A stretch of 64,000 bases of DNA, taken from the NCBI RefSeq assembly GCF_014649855.1, contig NZ_BMTV01000013.1, positions 124,001 to 188,000 of the forward strand, in the 5' to 3' direction. The stretch is from Streptomyces roseolus. GTDB lineage: Bacteria > Actinomycetota > Actinomycetes > Streptomycetales > Streptomycetaceae. Shown piece by piece: positions 30,982-40,516 of the stretch (position 1 is its first letter; each line of letters opens with the position of its first letter). A model generated the notes under the pieces. That model was not told the DNA's origin, made no database searches, and saw only the letters and a program-made list of their open reading frames with translations. The translations under genes and the position numbers were made by a program.

Positions 30982-31833
30982 TCAGGTGAAGACGACGGTG
31001 CGGCGGCCGTTGGGGAGGATGCGCCGCTCGGCGTGCCACTTGACGGCCCGCGCCAGCGCCTGGCACTCCACGTCGCGCCCGATCGCGACGAGCTGGTCCG
31101 GCGTCACCTCGTGACCGACCCGCTCGACCTCCTGCTCGATGATCGGCCCCTCGTCGAGGTCCGCCGTGACGTAGTGCGCCGTCGCCCCGATCAGCTTCAC
31201 GCCGCGCGCGTGCGCCTGGTGGTACGGCTTCGCGCCCTTGAAGCTCGGCAGGAAGGAGTGGTGGATGTTGATGATCCGCCCGGACAGCCGCTTGCACAGC
31301 TCGTCCGACAGCACCTGCATGTACCGCGCGAGCACGACCAGCTCGACGTTCTGCTCCTCGACGAGCGCGAGCAGCTCCGCCTCCGCCTCCGCCTTCGTCT
31401 CCTTCGTCACGGGAATGTGCCGGAAGGGGATGTCGTACGAGGCGACGAGCTCCGCGAAGTCCGTGTGGTTGGAGACGACCGCGACGATGTCGACGGGCAG
31501 TGCCCCGATGGACGACCGGAAGAGCAGGTCGTTCAGGCAGTGTCCGAACTTCGAGACCATCAGCACGACCCGCATGCGCTCGTCGGCGCGGTGGATCTGC
31601 CAGTCCATCTGGAAGGAGTCGCCCACCGCCGCGAAGCTCGCCCGCAGCTTCTCCACCGTCACCGGCGCCTCCGCCGAGAAGTGGACCCGCATGAAGAAGA
31701 GACCCGTGTCACGGTCTCCGAACTGCTGACTGTCCTCGATGTTGCATCCGGTGATGAAGAGGTAGCTCGACACGGCGTGCACGATGCCCTGCTTGTCCGG
31801 GCACGAGATGGTGAGGACGTACTGGTCGGTCAT
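30982..31833 (-). CDS. purU: Formyltetrahydrofolate deformylase PurU
   Basis: The start is taken at MTDQYVLTISCPDKQGIVHA (283 aa); an in-frame ATG 6 codons earlier gives a non-family extension. An N-terminal ACT domain (about 1-85) precedes the formyltransferase fold (VVLMVSKFGHCLNDLLFRS, VVSNHTDF) with the catalytic motif IINIHHSFLPSFKGAKPYHQ near residue 190. It hydrolyses 10-formyl-THF to formate and THF, feeding PurT-type purine synthesis and balancing the one-carbon pool in the cytoplasm. Length and motifs are standard. Confidence 0.97.
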   Translation of the reverse strand: MTDQYVLTISCPDKQGIVHAVSSYLFITGCNIEDSQQFGDRDTGLFFMRVHFSAEAPVTVEKLRASFAAVGDSFQMDWQIHRADERMRVVLMVSKFGHCLNDLLFRSSIGALPVDIVAVVSNHTDFAELVASYDIPFRHIPVTKETKAEAEAELLALVEEQNVELVVLARYMQVLSDELCKRLSGRIINIHHSFLPSFKGAKPYHQAHARGVKLIGATAHYVTADLDEGPIIEQEVERVGHEVTPDQLVAIGRDVECQALARAVKWHAERRILPNGRRTVVFT

Positions 31834-31906
31834 CCGGACAGCGTGCCACACCGCGCGGTCCGGGCCGTACCCCGTCCGTCCTCCGGAACACCCCGTCCAC
31901 CGGCTC

Positions 31907-32434
31907 TCACGCGCGCGTGAGGATCCTCAGCACGTCCAGGGAGCGCGGCGGCACGTCCGGGTCGTCCCCGTCCGCCGTCGCGAGCCGCACGTGCGCCTCG
32001 CGCGCCGCCCGGACCGCCTCGGGCCAGCCCGGGTGCTCCAGGTAGGCGGAGACGGGCGCGTCGGGACCGACCTGGTGCAGGATCCGCAGCACCCGCAGGA
32101 CGGCGACGTCCACGAGCTGCGCCTCCCCCGAGTCCCGGAAGATCGCGCCGACGTACTTCTCGGCGGACCAGTTGTCGAGCCAGGTGTCCTCGACGAGCCG
32201 GTAGACGGCGTCGGTCACGTCCCCGTAGCCCTCCTGGCCGGCGAGCCAGACGGACTGGTGGAACGCGGGATCGGAGAGCATGTGCAGCGCCGATCGCACA
32301 TTCGTGCGCCAGCGCCACCACGGCATGTCGTTGAGCGGCATGCCGCCCATGGTGGAGGAGCGACGCCCGCGACGGGAAGAGCCGGCCGGACCCGGGGCGG
32401 TACTGGAGGCGGTACTGGACGCGGTACTGGACAT
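31907..32434 (-). CDS. SCO4402-family conserved actinobacterial protein
   Basis: The conserved part starts MPLNDMPWWRWRTNVRSALH and contains AVYRLVEDTWLDNWSAEKYV and VLRILHQVGPDAPVSAYLEH, all characteristic of this unassigned family. I chose ATG 32434 (175 aa) because TACGAT lies 6 nt ahead of it, as in leaderless promoters, and no Shine-Dalgarno sequence precedes the internal ATG at 32341 (144 aa). The extra N-terminus is three SSTA repeats and a basic stretch. The function is unknown. Confidence 0.85.
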   Translation of the reverse strand: MSSTASSTASSTAPGPAGSSRRGRRSSTMGGMPLNDMPWWRWRTNVRSALHMLSDPAFHQSVWLAGQEGYGDVTDAVYRLVEDTWLDNWSAEKYVGAIFRDSGEAQLVDVAVLRVLRILHQVGPDAPVSAYLEHPGWPEAVRAAREAHVRLATADGDDPDVPPRSLDVLRILTRA

Positions 32435-32440
32435 CGTCCG

Positions 32441-32446
32441 ATCGTA
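32441..32446 (-). promoter_or_regulatory. Putative leaderless -10 box (TACGAT)
   Basis: On the minus strand TACGAT is followed by CGGACG and ATG 32434, so transcription should begin at the start codon. No clear -35 is visible. Confidence 0.4.
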
Positions 32447-32571
32447 CGGTCGCCCACCGACAACCGGACTCACCCCCTCCTCTTAGACCCTCCGCCCCCC
32501 GTAATTCACCTCCAGGTCACCGTCCGTTGAACGGTGCACACTCCCGCGTTACCCCTGAGGCGGAATTGTGC

Positions 32572-33888
32572 GTGTCCATGACCGGTAGGCGACTGTCCAC
32601 TCTCCTCGCGTCCGTCACCGCCGCGGCGGCCGGCACGGCGCTCCTCACCGGGTGTGGCGTGCTCCCTGGTGCCACGGGGGGCTCCAGGGAGCCCGTCACG
32701 GTGATGACCTGGGCCCCCGACCAGACCCGCGCGACCAACATGCCCGGCATGCCCGCCATGGCCCAGACGTTCGCCCGCTGGGTGAACTCCCAGGGCGGCA
32801 TCGACGGCCACGAACTGCGCGTCCTCACGTGCAACGAACAGAACACCCCGACCGGCGCCGCCTCGTGCGCCCGCCGCGCCGTACGCGAGAAGGCCGTCGC
32901 CGTCGTGGGCTCGTACAGCCAGAACGGCCGCGCCTTCATGGCCCCCCTCGAAGCCGCCGGCATCCCCTACATCGGGGGCTACGGCATCACCGAGGACGAG
33001 TTCACCAGCCCCCTCTCGTACCCCGTCAACGGCGGCCTCGCCGCCCTGCTCGCCGGCCACGGCATGCAGCTCGCCGAGGACTGCGACAAGGTCTCCCTGG
33101 TCCGCCCGGACACCCTCGCCGGCGACCGGCTGCCCAAACTGCTCGACGCCGGACTGAAGAAGGCGAGCAAGCGCGGCGCCGTCGACATCCCGGCCGTCGA
33201 GGACGCCACCGAGTACACCTCCCAGGCCGCCCGCGCCCGGGACAGGGCGGGCACGGAGGACGGCTGCGTCGCCGCCGTCCTCGGCGAGCGCACCCAGACC
33301 TTCTTCGACTCCTTCCGGCGGCTCCCGGAGCCCACCGGCGGCGCCCGGTCCGACGGCTCCGGCTCGGATTCCGGATCCGGCTCCGGCTCCGGCGGTTCCC
33401 CGATCCGGATCTCGTCCGTCCTCGGCAGCGTCGGCCAGCCCGTCATCGACCGCACCGGCGGCGCCCGCAGCCCCTTCGAGGGCGCCTACGTCACCGGCTG
33501 GTACCCGGAGGCTGACGACAAGAGCTGGGAGCCGATGCGCAAGGTCGTCAAGGAGCACGCCTTCGCCGACAACCGGGTCGACCCGACCGACACCGGCGTG
33601 CAGACGACCTGGATCGCGTACACCGTCCTCAAGCAGGTCATCGAGTCCCTCGACACCGACGTGATCACCAGCGCGCGCATCACGCAGGCCCTCGACCACG
33701 GCGCCCGCGTGGACACCGGCGGCCTCACCCCGCCGCTGCGCTGGATGTACGAGGACCTGCTCGGCGCCCCCGACTTCCCCAGGATCGTCAACCACGAGGT
33801 GACGTTCCAGGTGGTCAGGAAGGGCCGGCTCGTCGCCCAGAAGCCCGGCTTCGTCGACATCGGCCCCACCGTCACCAACCGGGGCTGA
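32572..33888 (+). CDS. ABC-type substrate-binding lipoprotein (branched-chain amino acid/amide family)
   Basis: GTG 32572 follows GAGGCGGA (32557-32564); ATG 32578 is the alternative. The signal peptide ends in the lipobox LLTGC. The 438-aa protein is a type I periplasmic-binding fold (PF13458-like): WVNSQGGIDGHELRVLTCNE, AVVGSYSQNGRAFMAPLEAA, GIPYIGGYGITEDEFTS. An inserted Gly/Ser linker (SGSDSGSGSGSGG, about residue 265) is unusual. No permease or ATPase genes are adjacent, so it is either an orphan receptor or works with distant components. Confidence 0.88.
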   Translation: MSMTGRRLSTLLASVTAAAAGTALLTGCGVLPGATGGSREPVTVMTWAPDQTRATNMPGMPAMAQTFARWVNSQGGIDGHELRVLTCNEQNTPTGAASCARRAVREKAVAVVGSYSQNGRAFMAPLEAAGIPYIGGYGITEDEFTSPLSYPVNGGLAALLAGHGMQLAEDCDKVSLVRPDTLAGDRLPKLLDAGLKKASKRGAVDIPAVEDATEYTSQAARARDRAGTEDGCVAAVLGERTQTFFDSFRRLPEPTGGARSDGSGSDSGSGSGSGGSPIRISSVLGSVGQPVIDRTGGARSPFEGAYVTGWYPEADDKSWEPMRKVVKEHAFADNRVDPTDTGVQTTWIAYTVLKQVIESLDTDVITSARITQALDHGARVDTGGLTPPLRWMYEDLLGAPDFPRIVNHEVTFQVVRKGRLVAQKPGFVDIGPTVTNRG

Positions 33889-33933
33889 CCGTCCGTCCAC
33901 GGCCCGCCCCGGCCCGCCCCCGGTCCGCCGCCC

Positions 33934-35388
33934 CTACAGCTGGGTGGCGGACCGCTTCGTCAGTCCGTACTTCCCGGCGGTCGGGTTCCACAGCCCGGCC
34001 GCCTCCTTCTTCGCCTCGGTCGCCTCGCCGCTCTTCGCGTTGGCCGCCTTGAGCCGGTTGGTCGACTTGGCCTGGCCGCCCTTGCAGGCGTTCTTGGCCT
34101 TCGACTGCTCCGCCCAGCCCGCGTAGTGGTCGTCGGCCTCCGCCGACGCCTGCCACGCGCGCGTGAGGGCCGCCTTCAGCGCCCCGCTGTCCGGGAGCTT
34201 GTCGACGCTCAGCGTCTGCAGCTTGGTCACCAGACCCCGCCGCTGCTGGGCCGCGCCCCGCAGGTCGGCGGCCGCCTTGTCGAGGTTCTTGCACTGCTTG
34301 ATCGCCTCGACCGAGCGGATCACCGCGTCCCGGCTGTCGTTGCTCGTCGCGAGGAGCTTGTCCAGCTCCTTCGCCTGCGGCTCGGCCGGATCGTCCTTCT
34401 TCTCCGGCGCCGGAGAAGAGTCGCCGCCGGCGGCCGACGGCGCCGAGCTCGGGGCCACGCTCGTCCCGGCCGTCGTCTCCTTCTCCTCGTCACCGCCGCT
34501 GAGCAGGGCGCCCACGCCGAGACCGACGACCGCGCAGCCCACCACCACGGCCGCGATCAGCGCCACCGGCGACTTCCGGCGCGGCGCCGGCTCGTCGTCG
34601 TAGTAGGCGTCCTGGTGCCCGCCGGGCGCCTGGTGACCGCCGCCCTGATAGCCGTACTGCTGCTGTGGCTGGTGGTGCTGGGGCTGCTGGGGGTACGGAG
34701 CCGGGGCGGGCTGCTGGTACGCCGGCGGCGCGGGCTGCGCCGGCGCCGAGTCCCGGAACAGGCTGTCGAACTCGGCGGGCGGCTGCGAAGGCCCCGGACC
34801 ACCGGGCACCGGACCACCGGGCACGGGACCTCCCGGCACGGGGCCGCCGCTCCCCGGCAGGGGGGCTATGTACTGCGTCGCGTCCGAGGCCCCCGCGGGC
34901 GGCTGCGGCAGCGGCCCGGTGCCCAGGAACTGCGTCTGCGCGCCGCCCTGCGGCGGGACGCCGCCGGCCACCGGCGCGATGTGCTGGGTCGCCTGCATGT
35001 CCGGGACCGGAGCGGCGGCCGGCGGCGGGTAGCCGTACCCGGCGGGCGGGCCCTGCGGCGGGACGCCGCCGGGCACGGGCGCCATGTGCTGGGTCGCCTG
35101 CATGTCGCCGGCCGTGCCGTGCGCGGCGACCGGCGGCGGGTAGCCGTACCCCGCCGGCGGACCGGCCGGGGGGCCCGCGGGGGGCATCGGCGGGCCCTGG
35201 GGCTGCGCCGGGATCGGCGCGATGTACTGCGTGGCCTGGAGATCACCGGCGGCCGGCGCCTCGGGCGGCAGCGGCTGCGCGGGGGGCAGCGGCTGCCCGC
35301 CGGGCGGGGGCGGGCCGCCCGCGGGGCCCCAGGCACCACCCCACGCCTGCGCGCCCCCCTGCTCCGGACCCTGTCCGTTCTGCGTCAC
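33934..35388 (-). CDS. Pro/Gln-rich single-pass membrane protein
   Basis: The 484-aa protein has a long cytoplasmic Pro/Gly/Gln-rich N-terminus (1-270) with four imperfect copies of an ATQ(Y/H)(I/M)APxP motif, a membrane segment (VALIAAVVVGCAVVGLGVGA, about 283-303) and an extracytoplasmic helical domain (DKLLATSNDSRDAVIRSVEA, CKNLDKAAADLRGAAQQRRG). Streptomyces carry several proteins of this layout with unknown roles. The repeats could be protein-protein contact sites. It is downstream of the NsdA-like gene, separated by 132 bp. Confidence 0.85.
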   Translation of the reverse strand: MTQNGQGPEQGGAQAWGGAWGPAGGPPPPGGQPLPPAQPLPPEAPAAGDLQATQYIAPIPAQPQGPPMPPAGPPAGPPAGYGYPPPVAAHGTAGDMQATQHMAPVPGGVPPQGPPAGYGYPPPAAAPVPDMQATQHIAPVAGGVPPQGGAQTQFLGTGPLPQPPAGASDATQYIAPLPGSGGPVPGGPVPGGPVPGGPGPSQPPAEFDSLFRDSAPAQPAPPAYQQPAPAPYPQQPQHHQPQQQYGYQGGGHQAPGGHQDAYYDDEPAPRRKSPVALIAAVVVGCAVVGLGVGALLSGGDEEKETTAGTSVAPSSAPSAAGGDSSPAPEKKDDPAEPQAKELDKLLATSNDSRDAVIRSVEAIKQCKNLDKAAADLRGAAQQRRGLVTKLQTLSVDKLPDSGALKAALTRAWQASAEADDHYAGWAEQSKAKNACKGGQAKSTNRLKAANAKSGEATEAKKEAAGLWNPTAGKYGLTKRSATQL

Positions 35389-35520
35389 CGGGACTCCTAC
35401 TGATGGACCGACCTACGGAATCGTCGGCTCACGCTACCGGGTGCGTCCATGGCTCCGCACACACGTGTGAGCCCGGTAACACCCTTCCCGTGGAACGGAA
35501 CCGCCCCCGGAACCGTCCGC

Positions 35521-36903
35521 TCACACCGCGTACGCCTCCAGCCGGGCCTCGAACTCCCGGACCACCGCCTCGCCCGCGTACGGCTCCAGGCGCTCCCTCA
35601 GCTCCTCCAGGTACTCCGCCCCGCGCGACGACCGCAGCGTGCCGAGGAGTTCGAGCGCGCGCGTGCCCGTGCGGCACGCCTCCTCGACCTCCCGCTGCTC
35701 CACGCGCGCGTGCGCGAGCAGCGCGAGTCCGATCGCCCGCCGCCGCGCCCGCCCCTCCGGATGCCCGGCCAGCGACTCCTCCGCCGCCCGCACCGCCGCG
35801 TCCGCGCGCCCCAGGTCCCGGTAGCAGTGCGCCAGTTCGTCCGCCAGGTAGGCCCGGTCGAAGTGGGCGATCCACACCGGGTCGTCGCCCGACTCCGGAT
35901 CGGCCGCCTCCAGCGCGCGTACGGCACGTCCCGCCGCCGACTCGAAGGCCCGCTCGTCGCCCATCAGCGCGTGCCCGCGCGCCTCCGCCGCCAGGAACAT
36001 CGCCTCGGCCCGCGGCGGCACCCCGCCCCGCGTGCCCTCCTGCGCGGCGCGCGCCAACTGGGCGATCTCCCGGGGGTTCCCGAGCTCCGCCGCCAGGTGG
36101 CTCATCGACGCGGCCAGCACGTAGCCGCCGTAGCCGCGGTCCCCGGCCGCCTGCGCGAGCCGCAGCGCCTGGATGTAGTACCGCTGCGCCAGCCCCGGTT
36201 CGCCGGTGTCCACCGCCATGTACCCGGCCAGCTCCGTCAGCCGGGCCACCGCGCCGAACAACTCCCTTCCCACCTCCTCCCGGTAGGAGCCCGACAGCAT
36301 CCCGGAGACCACGCTGTCGAGGTAGTGGACCACCACCGGGCGCACGTGCCCGCTGCCGAAGCGCCGGTCGAGCTCGACGAGCGCCGCCGTCGTCTCCCGC
36401 ACCGCCGCCACGTCCGCGCGCCCCACCCGCGCCCCGGCCGCCCGCGCCACCTGCGCGTCGACGCCGCTGATCAGCCAGTCGCGGCTGGGCTCCACGAGCG
36501 CGGAGGCGGCGACCGCGGAACCGGTCAGGAACTCCCGGCGGCCCACGTCGCTGCGGTACAGCTCGCAGACCTGCTCGATCGCGCCGAGCACGGTCGGCGC
36601 GAACTGGAGGCCGACGCCCGCCGCGAGGTTCCGGCCGTCGGCCATCCCCACCTCGTCGATCGTCACCGTCCGCCCCAGCTTGCGGCCGATGGCCTCGGCG
36701 ATGATGCCGGGCGCCCGGCCGCGCGGCTGCTGCCCGCGCAGCCAGCGCGCCACCGAGGTCTTGTCGTACCGCAGGTCGAGACCGCGCTCCGCGCCGACCA
36801 TGTTGACCCTGCGGGCGAGACCGGCGTTGGAGCAGGCGGCCTCCTGGATGAGCGCCTGGAGCCGTTCGTTGGGCTGTCGCGGCACGAGTGGCCTGGCTGC
36901 CAT
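35521..36903 (-). CDS. NsdA-like regulator (XRE-type N-terminus plus TPR-like repeats)
   Basis: The start is at ATG 36903 (MAARPLVPRQPNERLQALIQ), giving 460 aa; a longer upstream frame has no family similarity. Residues of about 15-75 are an XRE-like DNA-binding segment (DLRYDKTSVARWLRGQQPRG). The rest is TPR-like (LTELAGYMAVDTGEPGLAQR, YYIQALRLAQAAGDRGYGGY, DDPVWIAHFDRAYLADELAH). NsdA of S. coelicolor is a negative regulator of sporulation and antibiotic production. Several paralogues exist per genome, so I do not assign the symbol. Confidence 0.85.
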   Translation of the reverse strand: MAARPLVPRQPNERLQALIQEAACSNAGLARRVNMVGAERGLDLRYDKTSVARWLRGQQPRGRAPGIIAEAIGRKLGRTVTIDEVGMADGRNLAAGVGLQFAPTVLGAIEQVCELYRSDVGRREFLTGSAVAASALVEPSRDWLISGVDAQVARAAGARVGRADVAAVRETTAALVELDRRFGSGHVRPVVVHYLDSVVSGMLSGSYREEVGRELFGAVARLTELAGYMAVDTGEPGLAQRYYIQALRLAQAAGDRGYGGYVLAASMSHLAAELGNPREIAQLARAAQEGTRGGVPPRAEAMFLAAEARGHALMGDERAFESAAGRAVRALEAADPESGDDPVWIAHFDRAYLADELAHCYRDLGRADAAVRAAEESLAGHPEGRARRRAIGLALLAHARVEQREVEEACRTGTRALELLGTLRSSRGAEYLEELRERLEPYAGEAVVREFEARLEAYAV

Positions 36904-37194
36904 GAGTGGAACCCCCAGAAGGGACGGATACGGACACGAAGGGATCACTGCCCGGCGAATATCCGGCCAATGCAGATGTGAACACGCGAAACCGGACACG
37001 ACGGTGAGCGGTCCGCGGCACCCCGCCCCGCCCCGTGCCGTGTCCGCCCCGTCCTCTTCCGTACCCCTCCCCCGCTCCCCGGTCCCCCGCGCGCCCCCGC
37101 GCGTGCACCCATGCGCCCCGCATGCAGGATCGATGCCTCACCCCCGGCGCCGCCGCGCCCGTAACCCCAGGTGACGGGCGGAGTTGTCTTCGAC

Positions 37195-37875
37195 GTGGAT
37201 GAGACCATCGGAGTCACGACGGAAACCGCACAGATCCCCAAGCAGCGAGGCGAGCAGCTGCTCGACAGCGCCGTGCGGTATGCGGAGGAGCGGCACTGGG
37301 ACGTGTTCCCGGGGACCTGGCTGGAAGCCGTCGACGGCCGGGAGCGCTGCTCCTGCGGCACCGCCGACTGCCCCCTGCCCGGCGGGCACGCGGTGAAGCC
37401 CGACTGGGCGACGCTGGCGACCGGGAGCGGGGTGGGCGCCCGGCGCATGTGGTCGAAGCAGCCGAAGTCGTCGATCCTCCTCCCCACCGGCCGCACCTTC
37501 GACGCGATCGAGGTCCCCGAGGCGGCCGGTTTCCTCGCGCTCGCCCGCATGGAGCGGATGGAGCTGACGCTGGGTCCCGTGACCTGCGCCCCGGACCGCC
37601 GGATGTTCTTCTTCGTGCTGCCGGGCGCCGCCGCCAAGGTGCCCGACCTGATCCGCAAGCTCGGCTGGGCCCCGTCCGCGCTCGACCTCACCACGCGCGG
37701 GGAGGGGCATTACGTGGCCGCGCCGCCCACCCGGATCGGCGGCCGGGGCGCGGTGCAGTGGGCGCGGCGCCCCACGCCCGCCAACCGCTGGTTGCCGGAC
37801 GCGGAGGAGCTGATCAGCGCGCTCGCGTACGCGTGCGGGCGCGAGGCGGCGGAGGCGCGGTCGCGCCGTCCGTGA
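37195..37875 (+). CDS. Bifunctional DNA primase/polymerase domain (prim-pol) protein
   Basis: GTG 37195 (226 aa, DETIGVTTETAQIPKQRGEQ) is preferred to GTG 37171 because GGGCGGAG precedes it. The family PF09250 motifs are present: AVRYAEERHWDVFPGTWLEA, a Cys cluster (CSCGTADC), PDWATLATGSGVGARRMWSK, SILLPTGRTFDAIEV and EGHYVAAPPTRIGGRGAVQW. In plasmids and phages this domain primes replication. Chromosomal Streptomyces copies of this length lack a helicase partner and are of uncertain function. Confidence 0.88.
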   Translation: MDETIGVTTETAQIPKQRGEQLLDSAVRYAEERHWDVFPGTWLEAVDGRERCSCGTADCPLPGGHAVKPDWATLATGSGVGARRMWSKQPKSSILLPTGRTFDAIEVPEAAGFLALARMERMELTLGPVTCAPDRRMFFFVLPGAAAKVPDLIRKLGWAPSALDLTTRGEGHYVAAPPTRIGGRGAVQWARRPTPANRWLPDAEELISALAYACGREAAEARSRRP

Positions 37876-37961
37876 CCTGGGGTTCTCCCCGGACGGCCCC
37901 TTAGGGTGGCCGGAACGGCGCGCACAGGCGTCGCAGGGGACAACCGAAGGGTTGACGGACC

Positions 37962-38816
37962 ATGCCCGACCAGGCATTTGACGGGACGTTCGAACCGACG
38001 GGCGCCGCACCGGAGAACTCCGGTGCGGCGCCCGCGGTGCAGGTGGAGGGGGTGTGGAAGCGGTTCGGGCAGCAGATCGCGGTGAACGGGATCGATCTGG
38101 TGCTGCCCGCGGGGAAGTTCATCGGTCTCGTCGGGCCCAACGGCGCCGGCAAGACCACCACCCTCTCCATGATCACCGGCCTGCTGCGGCCGGACTCCGG
38201 CCGGATCCGGGTGGCCGGCCACGACGTGTGGCGGGACCCCGAGTCGGTGGCGCGGGTGAAGGCCAGGATCGGGATCCTGCCGGAGGGGCTGCGGCTCTTC
38301 GAGCGGCTCTCGGGGCGTGAACTCCTCGCGTACAGCGGGCGGCTGCGGGGGCTGCCCGGTGCGGAGGTCGACAAGCGGGCCACCCAGCTCCTGGACGTCC
38401 TGGACCTGGCGGGTTCGCAGCACAAGCTGGTCGTCGACTACTCGACCGGCATGCGGAAGAAGATCGGGCTGGCGGCGGCGCTGCTGCACAACCCGGACGT
38501 GCTCTTCCTCGACGAGCCCTTCGAGGGCGTCGACCCGGTGTCGGCGCAGACCATCCGCGGCGTCCTGGAGCGGTACACCTCCTCCGGCGCGACCGTGGTC
38601 TTCTCCAGCCACGTCATGGAGCTGGTGGAGTCGCTGTGCGACTGGGTCGCGGTGATGGCCGGCGGCCGGATCCGGGCGCAGGGTCCGCTGGCGGAGGTGA
38701 AGGGCTCGGCCGCGACCCTCCAGGAGGCGTTCCTGGAGCTGGTGGGCGCCCATGACCGGGCGGCGGCGGGGGACTCGCTGGACTGGCTGGGCGGCGCCCG
38801 GGGAGACCGCTCGTGA
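37962..38816 (+). CDS. ABC exporter ATP-binding protein
   Basis: The 284-aa ATPase has Walker A (GPNGAGKTT), signature (YSTGMRKKIG), Walker B (VLFLDEP) and the switch His (FSSHVMELVE). It is the NodI/CcmA-like type with an extended N-terminus. It overlaps the permease gene by 4 bp (GTGA). A TAGGGT box near 37904 fits a -10 element, and a short inverted repeat (CAACC-GAAG-GGTTG, 37941-37954) lies just before the start. Confidence 0.94.
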   Translation: MPDQAFDGTFEPTGAAPENSGAAPAVQVEGVWKRFGQQIAVNGIDLVLPAGKFIGLVGPNGAGKTTTLSMITGLLRPDSGRIRVAGHDVWRDPESVARVKARIGILPEGLRLFERLSGRELLAYSGRLRGLPGAEVDKRATQLLDVLDLAGSQHKLVVDYSTGMRKKIGLAAALLHNPDVLFLDEPFEGVDPVSAQTIRGVLERYTSSGATVVFSSHVMELVESLCDWVAVMAGGRIRAQGPLAEVKGSAATLQEAFLELVGAHDRAAAGDSLDWLGGARGDRS

Positions 38817-40447
38817 GCGCCCCGGCCACCGCCGGCGCTCCGACCGCCGCTGCCGAGCCGTCGCTGACCCCGGTCTTCGTCCGGCTGAAGCTGTCGCTGC
38901 TGCGGAACGGTCTGCGGCAGTCCAGCGGGCGCACGGCCGCGTTCGTCGCCTCCCTGGTGGTGGTGCTGCTGATCGCCGCCTTCATGGTGCTCGGTTTCCT
39001 CCTGCTGCGGGGGCACGGGGCGGCCGGGGCGGTCGCGGTGCTGACGACCGGGGTCTTCGGGCTCGGCTGGGCGGTGATGCCGCTGTTCCTGCCGAGCGGG
39101 GACGAGACGCTCGACCCGTCGCGTCTGGTGATGCTGCCGCTGCGGCCGCAGCCCCTGGTGCGGGCGCTCCTCGTGGCCTCGCTGGTGGGCACCGGCCCGC
39201 TGTTCACGCTCTGCCTGGCGGTCGGGGCGGTGGCGGCCGTGGCGCACGGGACGGCGGCGACGGTGACCGCGGTGCTCGCGGTGCCTCTGGTGCTGATGGT
39301 GTGCGTGGCGCTGTCGCGGGCGATCGCCACGGCGAACGTACGGCTGCTGTCCTCCCGCAAGGGCCGGGACATGGCGCTGCTGAGCGGCCTGCTGATCGCG
39401 CTCGGCATCCAGGCGGTCAACTTCGGCGCCCAGGCACTGGGCCGCACGGGGGACCTGTCGGTGCTCGACACGGCGGCGTCGGTGGTGGGCTGGCTGCCGC
39501 CCGCGTCGGCGGTGGCGGCGGTCGACTCCGCCGCCGACGGCGACCTCGTGCTCGCCGGGGCGCGGCTGCTGCTCGCCGTGGTGGCGCTGGCGGCGCTGCT
39601 GTGGTGGTGGCGGCGGAGCCTGGTGCGGCTGATGGTCGAGCCGGACGGTTCGACGATCGGCGCGGCCCCGGACACGGTCAAGGACCCGGCGGCGGGGCGG
39701 GGGCTGCTGGCGCGGCTGCTGCCCGGAGGCCGTACGGGAGCGGTGATGGAACGTTGCTTCCGCTACATCTGGCGTGACCCGAAGACGAAGGCGGCGTGGG
39801 TGTCGGCGCTGGCGGTCGGCGCGCTCGTGCCGCTGTTCAACGCCTTCCAGGAGAACGGCTCGGTCTACTGGGCCTGCTTCGCCTCCGGGATGCTCGGCCT
39901 CCAGATGTTCAACCAGTTCGGGCAGGACTCGTCGGCGTTCTGGATGGTCGCGCAGACCATCGCGTCGCCGGCGGACGCGTACGCGGAGCTGCGGGACCGG
40001 GCGTACGTGATGGCCGCGGTCACCGTCCCGTTCACCGTGCTCGTCGCCGTCGGCACGGCGGCAGTCGCCGGCGGCTGGTCGCAGCTCCCGGAGGTCTTCG
40101 GCCTGGCGTTCGCGCTGCTGGGCGCGATGCTGGCGCTGGGCGTCGTCGTCTCCGTCCGCTACCCGTACTCGATCCCCCAGGACTCGCACCGGAACGTGGC
40201 ACCGGGCCAGGGCGGCATGGCGATCGCGGCGATCTTCGGCGGCATGTTCGCCGGCCCGTTGCTGTGCGGTCCGCTGATCGGCCTCCTCGTGTGGCTGCGC
40301 GTCTCCGGCCACCACGGCCTGCTGTGGCTGCTGCTGCCGCTGGGCGTGGCGTACGGGGCGCTGCTGCTGTGGGGCGCGCTGCGGCTGATGTCGGGCCGGA
40401 TGGCGCGGCGGCTGCCGGAGATCCTGGCGGCGGTCAGCAAGGGCTGA
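38813..40447 (+). CDS. ABC exporter membrane subunit
   Basis: The 544-aa permease has at least ten hydrophobic segments (for example AAFVASLVVVLLIAAFMVLG and LVASLVGTGPLFTLCLAVGA) and RCFRYIWRDPKTKAAW before the second half, as in the large transporter proteins paired with NodI-like ATPases. It is co-translated with the ATPase and closed by a very strong terminator. The substrate is unknown. Confidence 0.9.
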   Translation: MSAPATAGAPTAAAEPSLTPVFVRLKLSLLRNGLRQSSGRTAAFVASLVVVLLIAAFMVLGFLLLRGHGAAGAVAVLTTGVFGLGWAVMPLFLPSGDETLDPSRLVMLPLRPQPLVRALLVASLVGTGPLFTLCLAVGAVAAVAHGTAATVTAVLAVPLVLMVCVALSRAIATANVRLLSSRKGRDMALLSGLLIALGIQAVNFGAQALGRTGDLSVLDTAASVVGWLPPASAVAAVDSAADGDLVLAGARLLLAVVALAALLWWWRRSLVRLMVEPDGSTIGAAPDTVKDPAAGRGLLARLLPGGRTGAVMERCFRYIWRDPKTKAAWVSALAVGALVPLFNAFQENGSVYWACFASGMLGLQMFNQFGQDSSAFWMVAQTIASPADAYAELRDRAYVMAAVTVPFTVLVAVGTAAVAGGWSQLPEVFGLAFALLGAMLALGVVVSVRYPYSIPQDSHRNVAPGQGGMAIAAIFGGMFAGPLLCGPLIGLLVWLRVSGHHGLLWLLLPLGVAYGALLLWGALRLMSGRMARRLPEILAAVSKG

Positions 40448-40464
40448 CGCGACCCGAAGCAGGG

Positions 40465-40500
40465 GAAAGGGGCGTCCACGCGCGCGTGGACGCCCCTTTC
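40465..40500. terminator. Perfect 36-bp palindrome, bidirectional terminator
   Basis: GAAAGGGGCGTCCACGCG (40465-40482) and its exact complement (40483-40500) form an 18-bp stem with A/T-rich ends on both strands. It lies between the convergent permease and repeat-protein genes. Confidence 0.9.
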
Positions 40501-40516
40501 TGCCGGTCCCTCGGGG

